From NCBI GenBank assembly GCA_020025275.1, contig JAHHSI010000007.1:34915-98914 (forward strand): DNA of 64,000 bases. Reading direction: 5' to 3'. The notes beneath the pieces were generated by a model. That model made no database searches, was not told where the DNA came from, and saw nothing but the letters and a program-made list of their open reading frames with translations. Positions within the stretch are counted from its first letter, which is position 1. The number at the start of each line of letters is the position of its first letter. This stretch comes from Oscillospiraceae bacterium (GTDB lineage Bacteria > Bacillota > Clostridia > Oscillospirales > Oscillospiraceae). Below are positions 1 through 7,486 of this stretch, piece by piece. The translations under genes were made by a program, and so were the position numbers.

Positions 1-1
1 G

Positions 2-448
2 CTGGGCAATAAAGCCGTCTACCGGACCCGCATGGCCATTGCCGACGGCGGAGAGCTTCTGGTACTGGCCCCGGGCGTGGAGCGCTTCGGTGAAGACCCG
101 CAGATCGATGCGCTTATCCGCAAGTACGGATACGGCGGCCGGCTGCAGGTGCTGGAACAATTCCGAAAGAATGAGGATCTGCAGCAGAACATGGGTGCTG
201 CGGCTCATTTGATCCACGGCTCCTCCGACGGACGGTTCCGTATCACTTACGCCGTGAAAAATATCTCTCAGGAGGAGATCCGCAGCGTTCACTTCGATGC
301 CGCAGACTATGACGAGGTCGTGCGCCGGTACAATCCGGAAACCCTGCAGTACGGATATAATACGATGCCGGACGGCGAGGAGATCTACTATATCCCCAAT
401 CCGGCGCTGGGACTGTGGATCGATCGGACCCGCTTGGCAGAAGAATAA
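2..448 (+). CDS. LarA-family (nickel-pincer) racemase/epimerase, C-terminal part
   Basis: Only the last ~149 residues are present; the frame is open from base 2 and the gene begins before the window. The segment carries ADGGELLVLAPGV, RFGED, the IRKYGYGG stretch, HLIHGSSDGRFRITYA and a final ALGLW. I recognise this pattern as the C-terminal half of the lactate-racemase (LarA) superfamily, whose members use a nickel-pincer nucleotide to racemise or epimerise 2-hydroxy acids, including sugar acids. The substrate cannot be told from this half. It ends just before a strong terminator, so it is not co-transcribed with the ABC operon downstream, although a sugar-acid role would fit the isomerase genes there. 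Family confidence is good, substrate unknown. Confidence 0.7.
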   Translation: MGNKAVYRTRMAIADGGELLVLAPGVERFGEDPQIDALIRKYGYGGRLQVLEQFRKNEDLQQNMGAAAHLIHGSSDGRFRITYAVKNISQEEIRSVHFDAADYDEVVRRYNPETLQYGYNTMPDGEEIYYIPNPALGLWIDRTRLAEE

Positions 449-478
449 GCCGAGACAAAGAAAGATTTATCAAAGCAG

Positions 479-512
479 AAAACGCCGCCGTCCTGCAGGA
501 CGGCGGCGTTTG
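479..512. terminator. Bidirectional intrinsic terminator
   Basis: A perfect inverted repeat (aacgccgccgtcctg and its complement) flanked by A and T runs lies between two convergent genes, the LarA-like gene on + and the GntR regulator on -. It probably serves both. Confidence 0.85.
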
Positions 513-523
513 GTATTGATCGA

Positions 524-1198
524 TCAATAAAAGGTGTGCATCATGGTGCGGATGGCTTCCTGATAGGATAGCTGCAGATGGTCTGATAGCAGCTGGCAGG
601 ATTTTTCCATATCCTGATCGAGGATCGCATCCAAAATAGCAATGTGCTCCAGATTACTGGCGCGGTAGCGAGCGGGCTGCCAGATGGTCACTTGGATCAG
701 ATTGAGGTAATTGACAAGACTGCGCAGCAAATCAGAAACATACTGGTTGTGGAGTGTGTCTGCCAGTTCCAAGTGAAAACGGTTGTCCAGATCGATCAGC
801 GCCATAGCGGTCTCGCCCGTGTTGCCGGCACTGTCATCCTCGTGCTGCAGTAATGTCGCACGCATCTCCATAGCCCACTGCAGATCGATCAGAGAGAAGC
901 ACTGGCGCAGCACTACGGGTTCCAAAAGACGGCGGACCTCGAAAATATCGTGGATGTCTTTGGGAGTGGGCAAGGTGATCTCAATGCCTTTTCTGGGGTG
1001 GACCGTCAGCAGATGGTCCTGCGCTAAAATCAGAATAGCCTCCCGGATGGGCGTGCGCCCAATGCCTAGCAACTCTTGCAGTTGCGCCTCGTTGATGATC
1101 TGCCCAGGAAGCAGATCTTTATGCAGAATCATGTTTTTAATTTTGTTGTACGCGATCTGGGAAAGACTTTCACGACCTTTACTGGGAAGTTTTGCCAT
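524..1198 (-). CDS. GntR-family (FadR/FCD-type) transcriptional regulator
   Basis: This 224-residue protein has an N-terminal winged helix (AYNKIKNMILHKDLLPGQ, then EAQLQELLGIGRTPIREAI, the GntR recognition-helix signature) and a helical C-terminal FCD-like ligand domain containing FEVRRLLEPVVL and a metal-site-like DLDNRFHLELA. An upstream extension of 59 residues is open but rejected, because the ATG at 1198 follows an AGGAGG at 1205-1210. It is divergent from the ABC/isomerase operon. ATATATCA motifs occur at the start sites of both promoters, so it most likely represses that operon and itself. The ligand is probably a sugar acid or the imported compound, which is inference. Confidence 0.88.
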   Translation of the reverse strand: MAKLPSKGRESLSQIAYNKIKNMILHKDLLPGQIINEAQLQELLGIGRTPIREAILILAQDHLLTVHPRKGIEITLPTPKDIHDIFEVRRLLEPVVLRQCFSLIDLQWAMEMRATLLQHEDDSAGNTGETAMALIDLDNRFHLELADTLHNQYVSDLLRSLVNYLNLIQVTIWQPARYRASNLEHIAILDAILDQDMEKSCQLLSDHLQLSYQEAIRTMMHTFY

Positions 1199-1226
1199 AC
1201 AATGCCTCCTGTAAATCAATGATGCC

Positions 1227-1269
1227 TGATATATCTTAAAGACATAAATAGAAACCGGATAATATATCA
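1227..1269. promoter_or_regulatory. Putative GntR operators downstream of its own start site
   Basis: TGATATAT (1227-1234) and ATATATCA (1262-1269) are the same 8-mer in opposite orientations. They lie just after the predicted start of the regulator's transcript and match the two copies at the opposite promoter, which suggests autoregulation. Confidence 0.5.
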
Positions 1270-1280
1270 CTGATACTGTA

Positions 1281-1309
1281 AGTATAGCCATGACAGTACG
1301 GAAAGTCAA
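1281..1309 (-). promoter_or_regulatory. Promoter of the GntR regulator gene
   Basis: On the minus strand TTGACT (1309-1304) and TATACT (1286-1281) are separated by 17 bp, a near-consensus housekeeping promoter. The start site should fall near 1274. Confidence 0.7.
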
Positions 1310-1368
1310 TATTTTTACGAGGAATTTAGCGAATTTGTAAAATAATGCTGGGAAGCGAAAAAAGCAGG

Positions 1369-1397
1369 TTGACACATGGGGGGGAAGATGGTATCAT
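1369..1397 (+). promoter_or_regulatory. Promoter of the ABC/isomerase operon
   Basis: TTGACA (1369-1374) and TATCAT (1392-1397) are separated by exactly 17 bp. The predicted start near 1404 lies on the first operator half-site, which fits repression by the divergent GntR protein. The leader to the first ATG is about 170 nt. Confidence 0.75.
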
Positions 1398-1402
1398 CTG
1401 AG

Positions 1403-1427
1403 TAATATATCACAAATATATCATATC
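1403..1427 (+). promoter_or_regulatory. Tandem ATATATCA operator at +1 of the ABC operon
   Basis: ATATATCA occurs at 1405-1412 and again at 1416-1423, 11 bp apart or one helical turn, directly on the transcription start. The same 8-mer recurs near the regulator's promoter. Confidence 0.55.
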
Positions 1428-1497
1428 GCTTCGGGAACAAATTGTGCAAAAGGTAACAATGTTTCTGCGGCCGCGGTGGGAAGATCTCACCGGAGAG

Positions 1498-1529
1498 CGG
1501 ACACCATAGAAGAAAGAACGTGGTGTCCG
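1498..1529 (+). promoter_or_regulatory. Leader hairpin of the ABC operon
   Basis: Perfect 9-bp arms (cggacacca / tggtgtccg) enclose a 14-nt loop within the long 5' leader. No T run follows, so it is not an ordinary terminator. It may affect stability or translation; the function is unknown. Confidence 0.35.
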
Positions 1530-1574
1530 TCGTCGCGGATAGGCCCGGATACGGCGAGCGGGAGGCAAAAGCTT

Positions 1575-2306
1575 ATGAGTATGATCAGTGTCAGGGGGCT
1601 TCGCAAGAGCTTCGGGAAAAATGAGATCCTCAAGGGGATCGATATTGAGATCCAGCCCGGCGAAGTGGTAGCGATTGTAGGTCCTTCCGGCTGCGGAAAA
1701 TCTACATTTTTGCGCTGTCTCAATCTGTTGGAAAAGCCAACGGGCGGCGAGGTCATCTATCACGGTGTGGATCTGGTAAAGGCCGGCAGCAAGGAGGCCG
1801 GGAAGGTGCTGTTGGGTATGGGCATGGTGTTCCAACAGTTCAACCTTTTCCCCCACAAGACGGTGATCGACAACATTACCATGGCCCCGACGCAGGTGCA
1901 GAAGGTCAGCAAGGATGAGGCGGAAGCCAAGGCCATGGAGCTTTTGAAGATCGTAGGGTTGGAGGACAAGCGTGATGCGTATCCAAATCAGCTCTCCGGC
2001 GGACAGCAGCAACGGATTGCTATTGCCCGCGCACTGGCGCTGCAGCCGGAGGTGGTCTTGTTTGATGAGCCCACCTCTGCGTTGGACCCTGAAATGGTGG
2101 GCGAGGTGCTGGACGTTATGAAGAAGCTGGCGGCCGAGGGCATGACGATGTTGGTGGTGACCCACGAGATGGGCTTTGCCCGTGAGGCGGCGGACCGTGT
2201 GATTTTTATTGACGGCGGCGTGATCGTAGAGGACAGCGATCCGGAGGAGTTCTTCGCCCATCCCAAAAACAAGCGCCTGCAGGAATTTTTAAGCAAGATG
2301 CTTTGA
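1575..2306 (+). CDS. Polar amino acid-type ABC transporter ATPase (GlnQ-like)
   Basis: This 243-residue protein has all ABC motifs in order: Walker [11 protein letters not shown]-loop FQQFNLFP, signature LSGGQQQR, Walker [13 protein letters not shown] and the H-loop in VVTHEMGF. Similarity to GlnQ/HisP places it in the polar amino acid uptake group. The longer open frame from 1476 is discounted because the ATG at 1575 has GGGAGGC upstream and matches the family start. It is the first gene of the operon, while its lipoprotein and permease lie four and five genes downstream, with a bicupin and two isomerases between. It energises import at the inner face of the membrane. Confidence 0.93.
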   Translation: MSMISVRGLRKSFGKNEILKGIDIEIQPGEVVAIVGPSGCGKSTFLRCLNLLEKPTGGEVIYHGVDLVKAGSKEAGKVLLGMGMVFQQFNLFPHKTVIDNITMAPTQVQKVSKDEAEAKAMELLKIVGLEDKRDAYPNQLSGGQQQRIAIARALALQPEVVLFDEPTSALDPEMVGEVLDVMKKLAAEGMTMLVVTHEMGFAREAADRVIFIDGGVIVEDSDPEEFFAHPKNKRLQEFLSKML

Positions 2307-2372
2307 TCAACAACTTGGGAACCAAGTGTGATAAGACAGTAACAGTAATACGAACAAGTAGGAGGAAAAAGT

Positions 2373-3125
2373 ATGTCTCTCATTCAGGTGGCTCGCTACA
2401 GCGATGTAAAGTACGATTTTAAGGATGGTTTTGCCAGTGTTCCTGTTCTGGTGGATGCGTTTGATCAGGCACATTTTGCCCATTGCGCACTGCAGCCCGG
2501 CCACTCCATTACCCCGGAGATCTATTCCGCAACCGAGCACAATCAGCTCTTCATTTTCACAAAGGGCAAGGGCTATATTACCACCCCTCGCCGTGCATGG
2601 AACGTGACGGAGCCCGGCGTCTTTGTCCCGGAGTTTGATAAGGAGAAGTTCACCATCACCTGCTCCACCGACAGCAGGGAGCCCTTGGAGTTTCTGCATA
2701 TCATCACGGAGCTGAACGACTATGACAAGACCTGTCTGGTGGAGTCCCGTATGACGCTGCCCCGCTTCCGCACCATCACACAGGGATGGACGTATGAGGA
2801 GGATTTCAAGGATAACTCCACCACCACGTCCATGATCCTGTTGGAGCATCGCAACCTGGGCCGCCTGTCCATGGGCTGCGTCAAGGGGACCGGGCCCATC
2901 GAGATCGGCCAGCATATCCATAACGAGCTGGCCCAGTGGTACTTCCCGCTGCCCGGTTCTGAGTTCATTTATACCGCCGGCGGCGAGAGCGTGACCATGA
3001 GCGGCGGCGACCTGTCCTACACCCCCACCGGCTTCTGGCACGGCAGCAAGGTGGAGGCAGGTAAGCAGTGCGACTACATCTGGTTTGAGATGTGCATCGA
3101 CGGCTATCCCGGCGAGATCAAGTAA
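2373..3125 (+). CDS. Bicupin-domain protein
   Basis: A 250-residue protein with a duplicated cupin layout. Each half has a glycine-rich turn and beta-barrel pattern, for example FTKGKGYITTP and EPGVFVPEF in the first half, and IGQHIHNELAQWYFPLPGSE with GGDLSYTPTGFWHG in the second. The HxH...E and late H residues of the second half could hold a metal, while the first half lacks an obvious full metal triad. Bicupins include sugar isomerases, oxygenases and ureidoglycine aminohydrolase-like enzymes, and I cannot choose. The ATG follows AGGAGG at 2361-2366. Position between transporter genes and next to two sugar isomerases suggests it acts on the imported compound. Confidence 0.7.
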   Translation: MSLIQVARYSDVKYDFKDGFASVPVLVDAFDQAHFAHCALQPGHSITPEIYSATEHNQLFIFTKGKGYITTPRRAWNVTEPGVFVPEFDKEKFTITCSTDSREPLEFLHIITELNDYDKTCLVESRMTLPRFRTITQGWTYEEDFKDNSTTTSMILLEHRNLGRLSMGCVKGTGPIEIGQHIHNELAQWYFPLPGSEFIYTAGGESVTMSGGDLSYTPTGFWHGSKVEAGKQCDYIWFEMCIDGYPGEIK

Positions 3126-3128
3126 AAC

Positions 3129-3962
3129 ATGGGCTACACGGGGCGGCTCCTTGGCTCCAATACGCAGTATCTCCGCTATCCGCTGTCGTTTTTCCTTTCG
3201 GAAATGGAGCGTATGGGGCTGCGGCGATTGGATTTTACACCGAAAGTGCCCCACTTCTTTTGCAGCAGCGGGGACTTCGGCTCTGTGGAGGCGCTGGGCT
3301 CCTTGCTGGAGAAACATCATTTGCAGGTGTGCGCTGTAACGCCGCCGCCCTACCGCTACGCCATCACGGCTGGGGACGGAGAACAGCGGCAGAAAACGGA
3401 GGCATACTACCGCAGGTGCCTTGCGATGACGGCCCATCTGGGCTGCAAGGTCATGGTGGTGGATGCCTCCGGCGCCTGCTGGGATCTCCCTGCTGCCGAA
3501 CTGCTGAGCAATGCCCGAAGGATGCTGCGCATCCTTTGCGCTGCGGCACAGGAGTACAGGGTGGAGCTCCTGATCGCGCCGGTCATGGGGCGGGATACAC
3601 CGCTGATCGCAGAGGCGCCCGTCCTCAATACGGCGCAGGAGCTGCAGCAGCTGCTGGGGCAGGTGGACTGCGGGAATCTGGGCGTCTGTCTGGATACCAA
3701 CGTGATGAGTGCCGCCGGCGGGACCATCGCCGACTGGTTCGACCGTTTGGGCGAAAGAACACGGCTGGTGCGGCTGTGCGACGGAAATGCTCATGGCTGG
3801 CGCGCATGGGGAGACGGAGTGCTCCCCATGGAGCGGTATCTTCGGGAACTGGAGCACGTGGGCTATGAGGGCGATCTGTCCATGGCCATGGGTGGTGAGT
3901 ACTATGCAGAGCGCCCCTCTCAGGCGATGCTGCAGACGCTCAGGGCACTGGGGGAGGCATGA
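3129..3962 (+). CDS. Sugar phosphate isomerase/epimerase-like TIM-barrel protein 1
   Basis: At 277 residues it has the AP-endonuclease-2/xylose-isomerase-like TIM-barrel pattern: RLDFTPKVPHF near the first strand, GCKVMVVDASG mid-barrel, VELLIAPV, LGVCLDTN (a typical metal-site strand) and RLVRLCDGNAHGW. Family members epimerise or isomerise sugars and need a divalent metal. The start is 3 bases after the bicupin stop, with only a weak Shine-Dalgarno, so translation is probably coupled. It ends overlapping the second isomerase. The two barrels are clearly different proteins (paralogues), so sequential steps or a heteromeric enzyme are possible. Confidence 0.78.
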   Translation: MGYTGRLLGSNTQYLRYPLSFFLSEMERMGLRRLDFTPKVPHFFCSSGDFGSVEALGSLLEKHHLQVCAVTPPPYRYAITAGDGEQRQKTEAYYRRCLAMTAHLGCKVMVVDASGACWDLPAAELLSNARRMLRILCAAAQEYRVELLIAPVMGRDTPLIAEAPVLNTAQELQQLLGQVDCGNLGVCLDTNVMSAAGGTIADWFDRLGERTRLVRLCDGNAHGWRAWGDGVLPMERYLRELEHVGYEGDLSMAMGGEYYAERPSQAMLQTLRALGEA

Positions 3963-3964
3963 AT

Positions 3965-4837
3965 ATGGCAGGGATCCAGCGCAGACAGCTGGTGAATATG
4001 AATCAGCATTATCGCCGCTTTTCTCTGGAATATTTTCTGCAGTGTCAGCAGCAACTGGGGATCGAACAGATCGAGCTGTGGTGCGGAGCGTCCCATTTCT
4101 GGCTGGACCATGAGGGGTGGGGTGATCTCACACATCTTAAACAGCAGCTGAAGGATCACCACGTCCGTGTGGTCTCACTGACAGCCCCCAGCATGGCCTA
4201 TCAATACCAATTTGCCGCCCAAGAGCCGGAGGATCTGGCGTATTCCTTCCGCTATTTTTCCAATGCAATCCGTCTGACGGCCGCACTGGGGGCGGACCGG
4301 ATGACCATCAATTCCGGATGGGGGTATCTGCAGGAGCATCATTCCACCATGTGGAACCGTTGCCGTGATCATCTGGGCCAGCTCTGTCGTGTGGCGGAGC
4401 GGGAGGGCGTCTGTCTGATGCTGGAATCCCTGCGGGACGATGAAAGCCGTCTGGTCTGGAATCTGGCAAGTGCCCAGAAGATGTTTCATGAGATCCGCCA
4501 TCCCTATTTAAAGATGATGGTGGACACTATCGCCACGGGGGCGGCCCATGAGTCTCTGGAGCAGTGGTTTGCGGCTTTTGGGGAAGATCTGATCCATATG
4601 CATTTTTTGGACGGCGATCCATGGGTGCATCACGTATGGGGGGACGGGAACACCTCCCTTGCAGAACAAATTTCGATCATGACTGCCCACCACTACGCCG
4701 GGTATCTGGTGCAGGAGGTGGCGGATGAGGCATATTTCAGCGATCCGTTTGCAGCGGATCGGCAAAACTTCCGCATCCTGGAACGATTTGTGGAAGACGA
4801 TACGTATTTCTCAGTGCAATTGCTGAAAAATAAATAA
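3965..4837 (+). CDS. Sugar phosphate isomerase/epimerase-like TIM-barrel protein 2
   Basis: About 290 residues with the same fold family as its neighbour: IEQIELWCGASHFWL at strand 1, RVVSLTAPS, LGADRMTINSG, GVCLMLESL (catalytic-Glu strand), LKMMVDT, LIHMHFLDGD and YLVQEVADE near the end. The E, D, H and E positions fit a metal-dependent 3-epimerase such as the FrlC group, but I cannot assign the sugar. An ATG at 3959 overlaps the previous stop but sits 1 base from GGAGG, whereas the ATG at 3965, six bases on, has normal spacing and is preferred. The difference is two residues. Confidence 0.78.
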   Translation: MAGIQRRQLVNMNQHYRRFSLEYFLQCQQQLGIEQIELWCGASHFWLDHEGWGDLTHLKQQLKDHHVRVVSLTAPSMAYQYQFAAQEPEDLAYSFRYFSNAIRLTAALGADRMTINSGWGYLQEHHSTMWNRCRDHLGQLCRVAEREGVCLMLESLRDDESRLVWNLASAQKMFHEIRHPYLKMMVDTIATGAAHESLEQWFAAFGEDLIHMHFLDGDPWVHHVWGDGNTSLAEQISIMTAHHYAGYLVQEVADEAYFSDPFAADRQNFRILERFVEDDTYFSVQLLKNK

Positions 4838-4859
4838 ACAAGAAAAGGTGGAAAACAAA

Positions 4860-5696
4860 ATGAAGAAGTTTCTTGCAATGGTTCTCGCCCTTGTCATGGC
4901 TCTGTCGTTGGTTGCCTGCGGCGGAAGCAAGGACGACGGAAAGAAGGGAGAGGACAACTCCCTGCAGCGTGTTCTGGATGCCGGCAAGCTGTCCATTGGC
5001 GCAGAAGGCAACTGGATCCCCTATGTATATAATGAGGAGGGGACTGGCGAGGTCACCGGCTTTGAAGTAGAGATCGCCCGCGAAATCGCCAAGCGTTTGG
5101 GTGTGGAAGCCGACTTCCAGATCTCCGACAGCTGGGATCCCGTGATGGCCGGACTGGATGCCGCCCGCTATGATATTGTGATCAGCGGCTGCAACCCCAA
5201 CCCGGAGCGTCAGGAGAAGTATTCTCTGACGGCCTCCTATGCAGAGAATCCCTACTGCATGGTCACGGCCGCCGACAACAATGAAATCACCAAGTTTGAA
5301 GATCTGCAGGGCAAGCTGGTTATCGACTCGCCCGCTTCTACGGCCGGGAAAATTGCCCAGAAGTACGGTGCGACGGTTGCCGACGGCGACCTGACAGCTG
5401 CCATGGACCAGATTGCCACAGGCCGCGCGGTAGCGACCATCAACAATGTGGCCGCTGTGGATGCGTATATGAAGAGCCGTCCTGAGGTTCCCGTGAAGAT
5501 CGCTGCCGTGTATCAGCCGGCACAGGGCGAGGAATACATGGTGGAGTCTGCCGGTGTTCTGCGCAAGGACGATCAGGCCTTGACCGACAAGATCAGTGAG
5601 ATCATCGCCGAGATGATCAAAGATGGCACGTGCTACGATCTGACGGTTAAGTATTTTGGCACGACAGTGGCCGATAATGTCGCCCTGTATCGGTAA
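4860..5696 (+). CDS. ABC transporter substrate-binding lipoprotein, polar amino acid type
   Basis: A 278-residue extracellular solute-binding protein family 3 member. Residues 1-20 are a lipoprotein signal ending in LSLVAC, so Cys 20 is probably lipidated. The mature part has GKLSIGAEGNWIPYVY, VTGFEVEIAREIAKRLGV and a typical YDIVISGCNPNPERQEKY segment where amino acid binders usually read T(x)ER. It would capture the ligand outside the membrane and hand it to the permease and ATPase of the operon. Start 4860 has AAGGTGG upstream. A terminator after it probably makes the binding protein more abundant than the permease. The ligand is unknown; amino acid or glycated amino acid is plausible. Confidence 0.9.
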   Translation: MKKFLAMVLALVMALSLVACGGSKDDGKKGEDNSLQRVLDAGKLSIGAEGNWIPYVYNEEGTGEVTGFEVEIAREIAKRLGVEADFQISDSWDPVMAGLDAARYDIVISGCNPNPERQEKYSLTASYAENPYCMVTAADNNEITKFEDLQGKLVIDSPASTAGKIAQKYGATVADGDLTAAMDQIATGRAVATINNVAAVDAYMKSRPEVPVKIAAVYQPAQGEEYMVESAGVLRKDDQALTDKISEIIAEMIKDGTCYDLTVKYFGTTVADNVALYR

Positions 5697-5712
5697 TCCG
5701 TAACCATTTCCA

Positions 5713-5742
5713 GGGTGCCGTCCTTGGGCGGCACCCCTTTTT
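5713..5742 (+). terminator. Intercistronic attenuating terminator
   Basis: Eight-bp arms (gggtgccg / cggcaccc), an 8-nt loop and a following T run lie between the binding-protein and permease genes. The permease has its own strong ribosome site, so partial read-through is expected. Confidence 0.75.
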
Positions 5743-5766
5743 CACCAAACAAGGAGGCAGGTTGTC

Positions 5767-6438
5767 ATGGAAAACTTGCAGTTGCTACTTGAATCATTCT
5801 GGCCGATGTTTAAGGCGGGGCTGACGATCTCGGTGCCGCTGATGCTGGTCTCGTTTGCTCTGGGCTTGGTGCTGGCTTTTGTGCTGGCATTGATGCGTAT
5901 GTCCAAAATACCGCCCCTGAAGGGCATTGCGTGGTTTGTGGTGTGGGTCATCCGCGGTACGCCGCTGCTGGTGCAGATTTTTGTCATTTACTTCGGCCTG
6001 CCCAGCGTAGGCGTGGTGCTGAAACCCATTCCATCGGCCATTTTAGCTCTGGTCATCAGTCAGGGCGCCTATAACTCGGAGGTCATCCGTGCTGCGCTCA
6101 GCTCGATCCCCAAGGGACAGTTTGAAGCGTGCCACACCCTGGGTCTCAATAAATGGCAGACCATGACCAGAGTGATCATTCCGCAGGCGGCACTGGTTGC
6201 CGTTCCTTCTCTGGCCAACTCGTTCATCAGCCTGTTGAAGGACACCTCTTTGGTGGCGTCCATTACCGTACCGGAGATTCTGATGACGGCAAAGGGCATC
6301 ATCGCTGTCAGGTTCGAGCCGCTGCTGCTCTACTGTGAGGCGGCACTGGTGTACCTGATTTTCAGTACCGTACTGACAAAGCTGCAGAGTATGCTGGAAA
6401 AGCGCCTTGGAAAGCATCTGGTAGACACCCGTTGCTGA
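5767..6438 (+). CDS. Polar amino acid ABC transporter permease
   Basis: A 223-residue HisM/GlnP-type permease with about five membrane helices. RGTPLLVQIF and the EAA loop (VIRAALSSIPKGQFEACHTLG, then VIIPQAALVAVPSLANSF) contact the ATPase and are well conserved. The ATG at 5767 follows AAGGAGG at 5751-5757. It is the last gene of the operon. Only one permease is present, so it should act as a homodimer. Together with the ATPase and the lipoprotein it completes one importer. Confidence 0.92.
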   Translation: MENLQLLLESFWPMFKAGLTISVPLMLVSFALGLVLAFVLALMRMSKIPPLKGIAWFVVWVIRGTPLLVQIFVIYFGLPSVGVVLKPIPSAILALVISQGAYNSEVIRAALSSIPKGQFEACHTLGLNKWQTMTRVIIPQAALVAVPSLANSFISLLKDTSLVASITVPEILMTAKGIIAVRFEPLLLYCEAALVYLIFSTVLTKLQSMLEKRLGKHLVDTRC

Positions 6439-6622
6439 TGAGGCAGAGAGCTGGGAGAAAGATTCCCTGCCGCTGACAGCGTATCAAGAGATGAAACAGC
6501 CCTCGGTGGGGGGATAGAGACGGTGACTGCCGACTGTTTCTCCGTCACTGCACCGCTTGCAGCGTAGTACACGGATAACCATCTTCCTGAATTTTGGTGG
6601 GCCCTTTCTGCGGTAGCCTTAT

Positions 6623-6682
6623 GAAAAAACTGCCCCCTGCTGTTTCAGCCAGACATGATGCTGGCCGATCGGCGGGGGGCAG
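6623..6682 (-). terminator. Terminator of the YitT-type gene
   Basis: Arms ctgccccc (6630-6637) and gggggcag (6675-6682) with an inner stem are followed on the minus strand by six T. Between 6439 and 6622 I see only short imperfect hairpins and no gene; no clear terminator for the plus-strand operon is visible there. Confidence 0.75.
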
Positions 6683-6712
6683 CGTTTCTATAGGAGAGAG
6701 ATAGGGGCTTTG

Positions 6713-7390
6713 CTACGACAGATGTTCGGATTTCTGGGAAACTGTCTTTCCGGGAAGCTGAAAGTTCTGAATGATGCCCACCAGCTGACCGGAGAGGATC
6801 ACCGTCAGCAGGGAGTACACCATGCGCCGGGCTGGGATATAACTCAGGGACATGGCCAGCACCACCAGATCGCAGATGAGGTAGATCCACTGGATGGGCA
6901 GGTGGGTGATCTTGGCAAAACTCATGGCCAATGCATCGTCACCGCTGGGGGCACCGCCCACACGGACGCAGAGTCCTGCGCCGATGCCCACAAAGAGCGC
7001 CCCCACGATGGTGGCCACCAGCGGCATCTCGGCAATGGGGGGATACACCGGCGGGAATTGCTCAAAGATCCAGTAGGAGACAGAAAAACCAGTGGTAGCC
7101 ACGGTGGAATATACAATAAACTTGCGGCCCAGAGTGCGCCAACCCAGAATGTAGCAGAAGAGACTGATAACAAAACTGGACAGTGCGGGGGAGATGTGGA
7201 ACCAGTACTCCAGAAGCAGGGTAATGCCCAGCACGCCGCCCTCTGTCACGCCGGAGAGGGAGTGGACATTATAGATCCCGAAAGAGAGGATCGCACTGCC
7301 CAGTAATGCCATCAGGCAAGAGCGCAGGGAGAGTTCCGCCCGGATGTGAGAGAGCAGCGTGCGTATAGAGGGGATGATGCGGGAAAACAT
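6713..7390 (-). CDS. YitT/YczE-type integral membrane protein
   Basis: This 225-residue protein has about five hydrophobic helices and the YitT-like glycine pattern SLSGVTEGGVLGITLLL near residue 45, then GIGAGLCVRVGGAPSGDDALAMS. The cytoplasmic DUF2179 domain found in longer YitT proteins is absent. Function in this family is poorly known (transport is assumed). The start at 7390 is chosen over a 47-residue extension that would run through the promoter. It is divergent from a MerR regulator, and its promoter has the 19-bp spacer with central palindrome typical of MerR activation, so it is probably the regulator's target. Confidence 0.8.
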   Translation of the reverse strand: MFSRIIPSIRTLLSHIRAELSLRSCLMALLGSAILSFGIYNVHSLSGVTEGGVLGITLLLEYWFHISPALSSFVISLFCYILGWRTLGRKFIVYSTVATTGFSVSYWIFEQFPPVYPPIAEMPLVATIVGALFVGIGAGLCVRVGGAPSGDDALAMSFAKITHLPIQWIYLICDLVVLAMSLSYIPARRMVYSLLTVILSGQLVGIIQNFQLPGKTVSQKSEHLS

Positions 7391-7439
7391 AATGATCGGA
7401 GTCCTTTCTATTTCTAAGATGATTTGCTGATGTACATTC

Positions 7440-7470
7440 AGTATAAACTCTGGTATAATACCAGAGTCAA
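7440..7470 (-). promoter_or_regulatory. MerR-type promoter with 19-bp spacer driving the YitT-type gene
   Basis: On the minus strand TTGACT (7470-7465) and TATACT (7445-7440) are both good, but the spacer is 19 bp rather than 17. A 21-bp perfect palindrome (arms actctggta / taccagagt, 7447-7467) fills the spacer. This is the architecture that MerR proteins untwist to activate. The same palindrome covers a plus-strand TATAAT (7454-7459) with a weak TGTACA 17 bp upstream, the likely merR promoter, so the regulator would repress itself. Confidence 0.82.
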
Positions 7471-7486
7471 GGGGGGAGGGAGAAAA

